Assembly (NCBI GenBank): GCA_043228905.1
Contig: JBHGNT010000009.1
Coordinates: forward strand, 11,222,001-11,286,000
Source: Azolla caroliniana
Lineage: Eukaryota; Polypodiophyta
Reading direction: 5' to 3'
DNA: 64,000 bases
Part shown: piece after piece, positions 20,323 through 29,647 of the stretch
How the letters are laid out: the number at the start of each line of letters is the position of its first letter
How positions within the stretch are numbered: position 1 is the stretch's first letter
Notes under the pieces: generated by a model
Told to the model about the DNA's origin: nothing
The model's database searches: none
The model's input: only the letters and a program-made list of their open reading frames with translations
Program-made: the position numbers and the translations under genes

Positions 20323-20950
20323 GTGATCCGGTGCAAATACAATGATTCTATGGCGCATCATTATGCATACATGGAAAAGATGGCAACAATGCGTGAGCCA
20401 GAGGGTTATGCAGAAGCGGCCAAGGATCCGAATTGGAAAAAGGCCGAGTATCAAGGGGCGGATGTTGCCACGTGTGAAAGCATTTGTCTCAAAAGGCTAT
20501 TTAAGGATTTGCATGTAGAGGTGTCCGAACCACGACAACCTCAACAACATCTAGTTAGTGAAGAACCTTATCTTCCATGCCTGGACAAAGCACATTGAAG
20601 TGCACTATCATTTCATCTGCGAGTGAGTCCTCAGAAGCGGCCAAGGATCCGAATTGGAAAAAGGCCGAGTATCAAGGGGCGGATGTTGCCACGTGTGAAA
20701 GCATTTGTCTCAAAAGGCTATTTAAGGATTTGCATGTAGAGGTGTCCGAACCACGACAACCTCAACAACATCTAGTTAGTGAAGAACCTTGTCTTCCATG
20801 CCTGGACAAAGCACATTGAAGTGCACTATCATTTCGTCTGCGAGTGAGTCCTCTTTGTGAAGTAGAACTTGTGTATGTTCTGATTGATCGGCAAGTTGCC
20901 AATATCTTCGTTGTCGTGAAGATTTTCGACAATGGTGTGAAAATTGCATA
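20323..20950 (+). pseudogene. Ty1/copia RT start fused to RNase H end, with tandem duplication
   Basis: The frame MAHHYAYMEKMATMREPEGY and AEAAKDPNW is the start of the copia RT region, but it joins directly to ADVATCESICLKRLFKDLHV, the end of RNase H. The RT and most of RNase H are therefore deleted. The last part reads ELVYVLIDRQVANIF near 20868-20915, the normal tail of copia RNase H. The middle is duplicated (see 20411-20852). Confidence 0.82.
20411..20852 (+). repeat. 221-bp tandem duplication in a copia fragment
   Basis: CAGAAGCGGCCAAGGATCC starts at 20411 and again at 20632, and the two units are nearly identical (TTATC/TTGTC, CATC/CGTC differences). The period of 221 is not a multiple of three, so the second copy is out of frame. 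Confidence 0.92.
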
Positions 20951-21500
20951 AAACATACGAAATTGAGTATGAATCATATAAAACAATAATAGTGAAAAGA
21001 CTAGTTTAAATATGTTTAATATCCTAGTACAAAAAGATGGAGGTCTGCAAGAGCTTTCGAATGCACCTTACTACATAAGAAACGGACATCTAAGTCTCAA
21101 GTTATGTGGGTAGGAAGTTTGCAAAGGGAAAGAGAAAAATAAAACTGTGAAATATCCCACATAGAAAGGAAAAGTTTAGGCCCAGCTATATAAGCAGATT
21201 GAGATCCATCATAAATCATCTATGTGTTAAGAGCACATAAGAAATAGTTTGACTTGAGCCACTTTTGTCTAGATGGACATATGTGGCTAAATTGCTAGAT
21301 GTGGCTAAGTGCCCGAACCGGTTAGTGAAGAAACTCAAACCGGCTTACGATAGAACCGGAAATCGGATGGAGTCGACAATCGGTGACCGAATGCATCTGG
21401 CAACCGATGATAGAACCGGTGATCGGTGGTAACCGGCGACATCCGGCGGCCGGATAGATATATAAATAAATATATGTATACACATATATATATACACATG
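20951..21500. other. No gene seen; AT-rich spacer
   Basis: Mostly AT-rich sequence. At 21315-21440 there are loose repeats of ACCGG and ATCGG words, and an AT-rich TATATA/TACACA tract at 21456-21499 lies next to the tRNA-like element. No coding frame is supported. Confidence 0.5.
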
Positions 21501-21502
21501 AG

Positions 21503-21571
21503 TGCAAGTGTGGATTTGAACCTTGCACCTCCAAGTTGAGAGTCTATAGGTTTACCATTAAGCCAAGACAT
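21503..21571 (-). repeat. tRNA-like (SINE-head-like) sequence
   Basis: On the minus strand it reads TGTCTTGGCTTAATGGTAAA, then CTCAACTTGGAGGTGCAAGG and GGTTCAAATCCACAC. GGTTCAAATCC fits the RNA polymerase III B box consensus (21512-21522), and GGCTTAATGG sits where an A box would be. The anticodon arm is not convincing for a working tRNA. A simple AT repeat lies at its 3' side, as at the tail of many SINEs. Related sequence is in the LTRs of element C (52998-53060, 62683-62748). Confidence 0.5.
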
Positions 21572-22847
21572 TTTCTTGAAATAATATTTTTATCATTGTA
21601 ACTTTACATGTAAATTTTCATACATGAGAGCTAAAATGAGTGACGTGGTTATCATGCACCACATGTAATACATGAGCGCCAAATGGCAAACATGCATTTT
21701 ATGCATGTCTTGAACCCTCAAATGCATGAGGGCATCTATAAAAGAGGGGATGAAAAAGACAAAAGGGGGATTTTTTTGTAATGTAAAATTCTTATCAAAG
21801 AAGCTTTGTACTTTATATCAAAATTAATATTAAGAAGAAAATTCGTTATCTAATTGATGTATTAATCTTGTTCTTCAAATCTAAAGTCAAGAGTTCAATC
21901 TTAATCTCTCTCTGAATCTAAAGTCAAGCGTTTAATCTCAATTTCTTTCTCTCTCAATCCATCTTAAATACTTTCTCACTAAAGCTTGTGCAACTTCGAA
22001 TCCTTTCAGTCCAGAACCCCGGTGGTTCTGCCCCGCGATCCACGCGTAGTGACGGAACTTCACGACATCGCCAAACCTCTTGGCCTTGACAAGTTGCGAC
22101 ATTTTTTGAGTATGCTTGGCTTACAACATCTTGAGATGCCAAACTTGAGGGGGATGAGTGAAGCCGAAAAGGAGAGAGACGAAATCCGAAAAGCTGAATC
22201 TGATGAAGAGTTCAATTTCGGCACGACTAAAGAAGTCGGAATGTTCAGATCGGCTGGCAAAGCCAAGGATGCATGGATAGGTGGAAGAAGATCGTCTAAG
22301 ACAAGACTAGCCACATGCAGGAGGAGCGGCTGAAAGAGAGAGTTGAAGCTAGAGCCAACCAAACCAAGGGGAGGAAGAGCCGAGAGAGGCGGCAGAGCCG
22401 AGAAGGGCAGAGCCGACCAAGGAAAGGCCAGAACCAAGACATGGGCAAATGTCATCAAGGGCCTAGGACCAAGACAGCCAATACAGACAAGAGATAGTTG
22501 ATTTGGTCTAGGAGCTCAATTCAGACGAACTGAATCACATGAAGGCCAGGCAGACAAGAAGGGAGCCGAAGCCGACGCTGAAACGGAGGAGCGGACGGGT
22601 CGAGGGGCATCAATACCGCAACAACAAGGGACCTGAGAAGGGCCAATGTAGCAGACAAGCCAACCATAGAGGTTGAGGTGTGTGGGACTAGACGAGTTGA
22701 GTAGCGCCAGACCAGAGGGGTCATAGGACACCGGACCAGAGTGGATGAGGAGCATTAGTGAGGCGTCAAGATGCTAGAAGAGGAGGTTGGAGTGACAAAC
22801 TAGCCAGAGCTAACATGGTGGTACCTCAAGGTGAGCTTGAGGGGGAG
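21572..22847 (+). other. Unassigned stretch with one short ORF (21986-22333)
   Basis: 21572-21985 is AT-rich with nothing recognised. The ORF at 21986-22333 (115 codons) contains PLGLDKLRHFLSMLGLQHLE and AEKERDEIRKAESDEEFNFG and stops. Downstream, Lys/Glu/Arg-rich frames broken by stops lead to a purine tract GAGCTTGAGGGGGAG at 22833-22847, typical of a copia polypurine tract. The stretch is therefore probably the decayed 3' part of a copia element whose LTR starts at 22848. The protein is not recognised. Confidence 0.4.
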
Positions 22848-23350
22848 TGTTGAGATACAAGCTCAACATGGGCCGAATCGGTTGAAGACTGATCGACTAG
22901 GCCCGAATCGGCTAAGAAGTCGAGAGCCAAATCGAAGAAAGTTCGACTCAAGAGAGCCAAGTCGGAGGGATTCTGGTAGGCTCTTAGGGGCTTATATTCC
23001 TATTATAGTAAATAGGAATATTGGAGGCAAAATTAGTGTTAGGCTCATTTATGAGCATTCTAGTACTGATGGTACTTGTGTCAGCCCACTTGTCAGGGCT
23101 TGTATAAAAAGTGCTCACTCAACACATTGTAAGTACACTGAGTTTTTTCTTGTAATCGAAATATCATTGTCTACTACACTTAATCTCTCTCTCTCTCTCT
23201 CTCTCTTATTCTGTGCTTAACCAACTTTCGAGTTTCCGAATAATCGGCTGTGTACTCAGTCGGTGTCTTTCGCACTCACTTCCGCACACGAATACTTTTT
23301 CACCAACCAACCTTCGTCTATCTAAGAGAGATTGTCAAACATCTAGTCTA
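22848..23350 (+). repeat. Copia-type LTR (3' end approximate)
   Basis: It starts TGTTGAGATACAAGCTCAAC right after a GAGGGGGAG purine tract, as copia 3' LTRs do. It contains a short CT microsatellite at 23183-23205. An inverted relative of its first 200 bp lies at 23800-24045. The right end near 23350 is an estimate because no partner LTR is complete. Confidence 0.6.
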
Positions 23351-23449
23351 GAGGGGGATCATATGAATTGTGTTTCATCACATGTCATTCCTAATTCATG
23401 GTGTAGCTTTTGATTGTGGTCGAGGGGAGTTGAGATTGGTTGGCTATCC

Positions 23450-23720
23450 ATCATGTCAAACTTGCACAACATATTCAAGACATAATGTCATTAATATGAC
23501 TTCGAGAGTGCGAATCACTTTGATCCCAAGGAAGTAATGAACGATCCCCAAGTCCTTCATATCAAATGCATCCAACAATTGGGATTTGACCAGTTGATTT
23601 CGGGCAGGTCGGCTCTTGTAATGACTAAGTCATCCACATAGAGCAATATGCATATCAGGCTTGCACGACCTTTTCGGATAAATAGCAGACAATAATACTT
23701 TTATTACAAAAAGACTTTGT
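23450..23720 (-). pseudogene. Ty1/copia RT fragment (YVDD region)
   Basis: On the minus strand: FVIKVLLSAIYPKRSCKPDM then HIALYVDDLVIT, the catalytic box of copia RT, then DLPEIN and remnants of the FLGIEV region with stops. It lies between two copia LTR pieces of opposite orientation. Confidence 0.72.
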
Positions 23721-23799
23721 ACATAGAATGTGCCCAAAGAGCACTTTTTTAAAAAGTCTTGACCGAGGGCTAACAAATACTTGATTGCTCATTAACTGA

Positions 23800-24045
23800 G
23801 CATTTGGCATTGAGTCCCAAAAATATTCCTATTACTATGAATAGGAACATCAGTCCTAATGGCCTATTGGCTCCCCGTCGATCCGGCCTAGCCGATCGGC
23901 GTTCGTCTGATCAAACTCTTGGCTTTTTCAACCGATCCAAGCCTAGACGATCGTTCCATGTCCTATCCGGCTCACGTCTTCTTCAACCGATCCAGCCCAT
24001 GTTGAGCTTGTCATTCAATAGTGGCCAAGGGCAATGTACTAACAC
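23800..24045 (-). repeat. Partial copia LTR, inverted relative to 22848-23350
   Basis: The plus strand reads ATTCCTATTACTATGAATAGG and ends ...CCAGCCCATGTTGAGCTTG, the reverse complement of motifs at 22850-23035 (CAAGCTCAACATGGGCC, GTAAATAGGAATATTGG). Ends are approximate. Confidence 0.6.
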
Positions 24046-24051
24046 ATGACA

Positions 24052-25610
24052 TCGACTAGACGAGACCTTCGCGCCAGTAGCGAAGATTGTTGACAATGTG
24101 AGTGTCTTTGTCAGCTACTAATAGATGAGATGATGGATGACTGATGTAGAAACATATGAGGATTCTTTGTGTGGAGTTAGCAAACGAACAACTAATCAGA
24201 TGAAGGTTAAGATTCTCTATTCCTATCAAGAAGGTCTACAGAGAGAGAGAGGGGTACACATAGTTTTCTCAAGAGACTATCTTATAGTACCACAAAACTC
24301 TCTTTACAAGGTCAATTACCCACTTATATAGTTAGTTTAATTGTGTGTTCCCACTAGAGTTACAACATAGGGTGGAGTGGGACTTTATCGGGCAACAAAG
24401 ATGATGATGGTCTGTGTGGTGCTAGCGGTAGTAGCAGCGAAGGGGTGGTATCTCCATCAAATGGATGTGACAAATGTGTTCCTGCAAGGCAATCTTGAGA
24501 AACATGTGTACATGGTACAACCCCCCATATTACGGTCCAAGTTGAACAAGTCACTTTATGGCCTCAAGCAAGCCCCACAAGTTTGGAACTCTAAGATCAT
24601 GTAACGACTGCGTCAAATGGGGTTTCAGGTCTCTAAATCTAACTCATCTCTATTCATCCAGAAATGCCAGAAGGGTCTGATCTACATATTGTTGTACGTG
24701 GATGACTTAGTCATCACCGGTGCCGACCTTGCTGAAATCGGCCAAGTCAAGTCCCAATTGTTGATTGCATTCGAGATGAAGGACTTGGGGGACCTTAATT
24801 ACTTCCTCGAGATCGAAGTGATTTGCACCAACGACGACATATTGATTAGTTAATGCCACTATGTGTTGAGTATTTTGTACAAGTTCGACATGAAGGATTA
24901 TCGATTTGTCACAACTCCTCTTGACTGAAACTTGAAGCTTCACCATGTCTCAAGAGCAGCTTGCAATGAGAAATGGTTCCGACATGTTGTTAGAAGCCTC
25001 ATCTATCTTACGATCACATGACTTGATTTGAGCTATCCAGTCGGCATGATCAACCAATTCATGTAGATGCCAACAATCGAGCACCTTCAATGTGTGCACA
25101 GAATATTGTGATATGTTAGTGGCACAAAGGATTGCGTGTTGCTATATCGACACGACGTAGGTAAACAGTTGGTTAGTTACACATATGTCGATTGGGCCAG
25201 AAACGCCGCATATCGTCGATCAACATCTGGATTCACGTTCTCCCTTAAGAGCACGATGATCGCGTGGAGTAGTAAGAAACAACCAATAGTGGCACTAATG
25301 AGTACTGAGACTGAATACAGAGTAGTGGTTGTTGCTACATGCGAGGCCGTATGGCTCAAATAGTTGTTGCGGGATTTGCAGGTGGAGGTTGCCAACCCAA
25401 TCCCGATCTACTGTGATAGCATAAGTAGTATGCAGCTGGTGGAGAACCTTGTCTTCCATGTTCACATCAAGCACATAGAGGTGCACTACCACGTCATGCG
25501 TGAACGGGTCTTGAGCGGTGTAGTTAAACTAAGGTATGTTTAGACTGATCGGCAGGTGGCCGATATATTCACCAAGTCACTTGGACTACTCAAGTTACGA
25601 TATGTTAGAA
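24052..25610 (+). pseudogene. Ty1/copia RT and RNase H, decayed
   Basis: RT starts at DETFAPVAKIV (24056-24095), is interrupted by about 300 bp of unrelated sequence (to about 24392), and resumes [57 protein letters not shown], then ILLYVDDLVITGADLAEIGQ with the catalytic Asp pair, and MKDLGDLNYFLEIEV. RNase H follows: SYTYVDWARNAAYRRSTSGF, TMIAWSSKKQPIVALMSTET and IKHIEVHYHVMRERVLSG. Stops are scattered. The 3' end is cut by the LTR at 25603. Confidence 0.88.
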
Positions 25611-26612
25611 TATAGGACCGGCCACAACCAGTTCTCAAGCTACTTTGAGGAATGACAAGAACACAAAAAACACAAAAAACAGATAACATCGAGACACAAT
25701 ATTTAACGTGGAAACCCTGAAATAGGGAAAACCACAGGAGCCCACAGACTCCAAATAGAATCACTATATTGAGAGGAAATACACAAATAAAAATCTTAAG
25801 GAAACGGCCTTAAGTTCTTCTTCATCTAAATGACAACTACAACGTTACAACTCTCGCACACACTCTCTCACTCTAGTTACAGAGGCAACTATACACTATA
25901 TCTTTTACAACAATGATGATCCTTACCTAACTACTTGGCCTAACTATATGTATACTCATATACACGATATGAGCTATTTACAAATATAGTCCACTAAGGG
26001 CACTATTAAAGTTACAATGCGGAAGCTTTGACGAACTCGTTTATCGGGACAACTACAGAAAACAAAGAATAAAGGTTTAATGGAAGCTTAGGAACAAAGA
26101 ATACACAAGAGAGACAGAGAAAGAGCAGAAAGCCTAAACTCTATTAAAAAAATAATACTCTATAACACTCTGTGCATGGGATGTGCTCTGTGAGCACTCT
26201 TTATACAAGTCCTTATATAGACTGACAGAAGTACTGACAAATACTTCAATGCTCATACAAGCGATTGACGCTAACTACGAGGACCATGACTACCTAGTAG
26301 TCTAGAAGCATAGACCTTTGAACGGCCTATCGGTACACACGTGGGTCCGGCTCTTCGATCCGTCTCCCTAATCCTGATCTGGCTCTAGCTTATCCAGTCG
26401 ATCCGGATCCGGTTGAGCTTGCTCGCTCAACAGGCACATTGAGGCTATTTACAATTATAACCCCTTGAGTCAGCTTTGACCGATTCGGCTACTAGCCGAA
26501 TTGATTATTACCTGATTTTTCGACTTCGACCAAGTCACTATTGACTGATTCAACTTACTCTTCTCTTCGGCTCGCGTTCTCCTTTCCATCCAGAGGGACT
26601 TGTTTCCTAACA
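25603..26612 (-). repeat. Copia LTR (about 1.0 kb), minus orientation
   Basis: On the plus strand it runs TGTTAGAATATAGGACCGG to TTTCCTAACA. The purine tract on its internal side (AACTCCCCCTTCAC, plus strand 26613-26626) places the 3' LTR at the left. The same LTR family forms solo copies at 50325-50880 and 55100-55857 (shared ends TGTTAGGAAA...GGTCCCTCCGGATGG and CCGGCCACAACC). Confidence 0.8.
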
Positions 26613-27309
26613 AACTCCCCCTTCACTTCGGCATGGGTTGCTTCATCAACACAACATGTTTTCTGCACACATCCAACTTCTCTGCTAACAACACCTTCTT
26701 CAGCATGTCCGATCCGTTGTCATTTGTGTGGATCTTTACTAAAGCAAATTCCTTTTCTTCAACTCGCACCCGGAGCCAATGGTATCTCCTCTAGATGTGC
26801 TTGGTCCTCGAGTGGTAGGCAACATTCTTCGTAAGGTGGATGGTACTTTGGTTTTCGTAGTAGAGTCAGAATTCCTCCTATCGAATCCCCACCTCTCCGA
26901 TGAACTCCTTCACCCAAACTATTTCCTTGTCAGCTTCTACAACAGCCATGTACTCGGCTTCTGTGGTTGACAACACCACGTCCTTTTGTTGCCTCGATTC
27001 CCATGAGACAGCTCCCCTTGCACAAGTCATCACATATCCGGACATGGACCGGCTGGTATCAACATCAGCCAACATGTCGGACTCCGTGAACCCTTCAAAC
27101 TCGAGGTTACGTGACCCGTATCGTAGGCACACACTTGAGGTGCCCCTCAGGTATCGAAATATCCACTTGATTGCAATCCAATGTTCCTTGTCGAGGTTGC
27201 TCATGAACCGGCTGACTACTACGACATCATACGCAATGTCCGGCCTAGTGCAAACCATTGCATACATTAGGATTCTGACCGTTGAGTAATATGGGATCTT
27301 GTTCATCAG
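26613..27309 (-). pseudogene. Ty1/copia RNase H fragment
   Basis: A 142-codon stretch (27306-26878) reads VRILMYAMVCTRPDIAYDVV, HWIAIKWIFRYLRGTSSVCL, TESDMLADVDTSRSMSGYVM and VVLSTTEAEYMAVVEADKEI. It then passes with a stop into IHLTKNVAYHSRTKHI-type and HTNDNGSDMLKK sequence down to the LTR. This is the RNase H domain that normally ends copia pol. The element is truncated at 27309, where unrelated AT-rich DNA begins. Confidence 0.88.
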
Positions 27310-28009
27310 AGATTAAACTTCTAATTACTATTAATTATTAGGCCTAAATTTTTTTACAAAATTAGGGACATAATGAGAAAGAGAGAGAGGGCTAGTCATT
27401 AATTGTTAATTAAAGTTAGCTAAAACATGTCAAATCTTGTGAAATAAGCATGTCAAATACCATTAATCCTAACCAAGAAACAACATCTGAGCATTCCCTT
27501 GTCTCTTCTGTAAGTGGCACAAAGTTTCAACACTATTTTTGCATGTCAAATACCTAAATGCATCATTAAAGGGGAACTTGTATACATCCCGAGATGATTA
27601 ATCAACAACACCTCAGAAAAATGGGCCACCAAAATGCGTAACTCTCTTTCCATAACAATACTGTTTTTGCATCCAAAATTTTAGCCACAAGATTGCATTT
27701 CCGAATAAGCATTTCTTCGCAGCATTTCCTTGCCAAAGTTGGTAAGAGTCCACAAATTAACATTTCGTCATAACATCTTACTGCTTCCATATCATGGCAA
27801 TGCAAGACTGCTTGGCTATGGAGTGATCCACAAGTGCTCCTGCCCTCTTCAATGATCCACAGATCCCCGTAGCCAATAGTTTCACCCATATACCTAAATA
27901 GTCTCTGAATCCACAACAACATTCGAATGGGTAGATATTACATTAATAAGGCTAGTCAATATACAATGTGAGGCCACATTTTCAAAATTCAGCCACGTTT
28001 ACAAAATTT
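27310..28009. other. No recognised gene; one unassigned minus-strand ORF
   Basis: AT-rich DNA. A 106-codon minus-strand frame with an ATG at 27922 and end at 27602 reads ...HDMEAVRCYDEMLICGLLP... and ...CCEEMLIRKCNLVAKILDAK... It has a faint pentatricopeptide flavour but no clear repeat. I do not assign a function. Confidence 0.35.
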
Positions 28010-28150
28010 GATGCATACAAAGATTACAACATCCTCAGCATACAAAATTTACAAAGTTTGCTACATACAAAGTTTACAATATCCTCTGTGTACAGAGTTT
28101 ACAAAATCTGTCGTATACAAGAGCTCTCGTATACAAAATTTACAAAATAC
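28010..28150. repeat. Degenerate short tandem repeat (CATACAAAGTTTACAA-like)
   Basis: Words such as CATACAAAGATTACAA, CATACAAAATTTACAA, CATACAAAGTTTACAA and GTATACAAAATTTACAA recur every 20-40 bp across 28010-28150. The spacing is irregular. No coding meaning is supported. Confidence 0.6.
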
Positions 28151-28631
28151 ACCCACCAGCCACAATTGGAAATCCCAAAACCCGTCGAGCCCAACTTGCG
28201 ACTTGAAACCGAAGGGAATCCACATCATATTGGGTGAACCACATCTTTGTGCCCTATCAACAAATATGTATAAGAACAAGATCCAACAAAATCCGAGGAG
28301 AGACATCCATTTACAAACCGACTTACAAATCCTGGAGATATCCATCCAAGAATAAACTCCTCGGTCAGCATTTGTATAGTCTTCATCACATAAAAGCCAC
28401 AATCCTAACCATTTGGTTGAGTTGGGATGTGCATTACATGATGTCGACCTTGCAACGCGATGTCATGGTCTTTCAGTGCTCTAGATATTGTCCGAATCGC
28501 GATGTCTACAAGAGCAAAAGCATGAACCTAAAATCAAGCAAAAACATGAATTTTAAATCAAGCATGAATCTAAGGTCAAGCAAACACTAAACCCTATTTC
28601 AAGCAAAAAGAAATCATATAGAAATCCACCA

Positions 28632-28970
28632 AAACCGCAAATATTTTCTGGAACCCTAAACCCTCGACATGATAAACATGATTTACACCAAGAAATTTAA
28701 TCACAACTCAAGTAAAACCCTAAATAATCAATAATCAACCATCAAGAAAAACCCTAACATTTTCCTGAACCCTAAACTTGTGACATGAAAAATGGCATTT
28801 ACGCCAAAAAACCTAGTAACCATATATATACCAAACCCCAAATAATCAAATATCAATAATCAACAATCCATTATCATGCAAAACCCTAAACATTTTCTAA
28901 AATAAATGTTCAAGAAAAAACATTACATTTTTCTAAACCCTCAACATGAGAATAATGATTTACACCCAAA
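28632..28970. repeat. Degenerate tandem repeat with telobox-like AAACCCTA words
   Basis: Three diverged units begin near 28632, 28760 and 28926. Each has TTTTCTGGAACCCTAAACCC-like sequence, then GACATGA, then GATTTACACC. AAACCCTAA-type words (telobox motifs of plant promoters) occur repeatedly between 28588 and 28900. This lies 0.7-1.0 kb before the start codon of the TIP41-like gene. Confidence 0.55.
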
Positions 28971-29161
28971 CTTTTTTGTAGAAAAAGTAGAAACAAGTAA
29001 AATACTTACCTTTGGTGTAAATGGGGGCGAAGGTAGATGTGGCGAATGAGAGAAAATGATAGGTCATACCTGGCCGAAAATCTTTCCCGGTAAAAAACCC
29101 TGAAAATCTCGTTTGAAAAATGAGGAAAATGACAAGTTTCTCATATTTATATTGTATACAT

Positions 29162-29295
29162 TAGGTTGGGCGACCTAATTAAAATAGGTTGGGCAACCAA
29201 AGTTGGCTAATAGGTTGGGTGACCACGTAACAGTTGGTAGGTTGGGCGACCAAAATAGGTAGTCGGGAGACCTAATTAAAATAGGTTGGGCGACC
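29162..29295 (+). promoter_or_regulatory. Cluster of TAGGTTGGGCGACC motifs upstream of TIP41-like gene
   Basis: TAGGTTGGGCGACC or a close variant occurs at 29162, 29185, 29211, 29238 and 29282, plus a longer variant at 29256. That is six in 134 bp with uneven spacing. The motif has GGT/ACC ends that are partly palindromic. It lies about 350-490 bp upstream of the ATG, so in the likely promoter. Whether a factor binds it is unknown. Confidence 0.5.
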
Positions 29296-29570
29296 TCTGA
29301 CAACTTTTTTTATCGCGCGTGTTTTTTTTCTCCTCAAATCGAACGGTGCAGATCGCACGCGTCCTCTATTGAGCGACCGACACCGTCTCTGGGCCGCAAA
29401 GAGCCCTCTTCTCTATTTATGATTTGGTAGCTAATAGACATAGACAGGTCGTTAGCTGTCTCGCATTCTATGTATGTATTCTAAATTTGTGTTGTGGGGC
29501 GACGTATACATACTATATCCTTGACTTAACATGGAATGGTCGTCAATGTGATCTGCTGCTACTACAACTG

Positions 29571-29603
29571 CAGGAGGAGGAGGAGGAGGAGGAGGAGGAG
29601 GAG
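29571..29603 (+). repeat. GGA trinucleotide repeat in 5' region
   Basis: A run of GGA (AGGAGGAGG...) of about 10 units lies roughly 45-75 bp before the TIP41-like start codon, probably in the 5' untranslated region. Confidence 0.8.
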
Positions 29604-29647
29604 GTGTACGTCATAAATATAATCGAGAGCTCCTCCCCACACAGGAG

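Noticed and set aside
21503-21571. Functional tRNA gene
   Set aside because: B box is good, but the acceptor and anticodon stems do not pair convincingly, and related copies sit in retroelement LTRs.
28010-28150. CRISPR-like array
   Set aside because: Irregular short AT-rich words in a plant nuclear region, with no conserved repeat-spacer structure.
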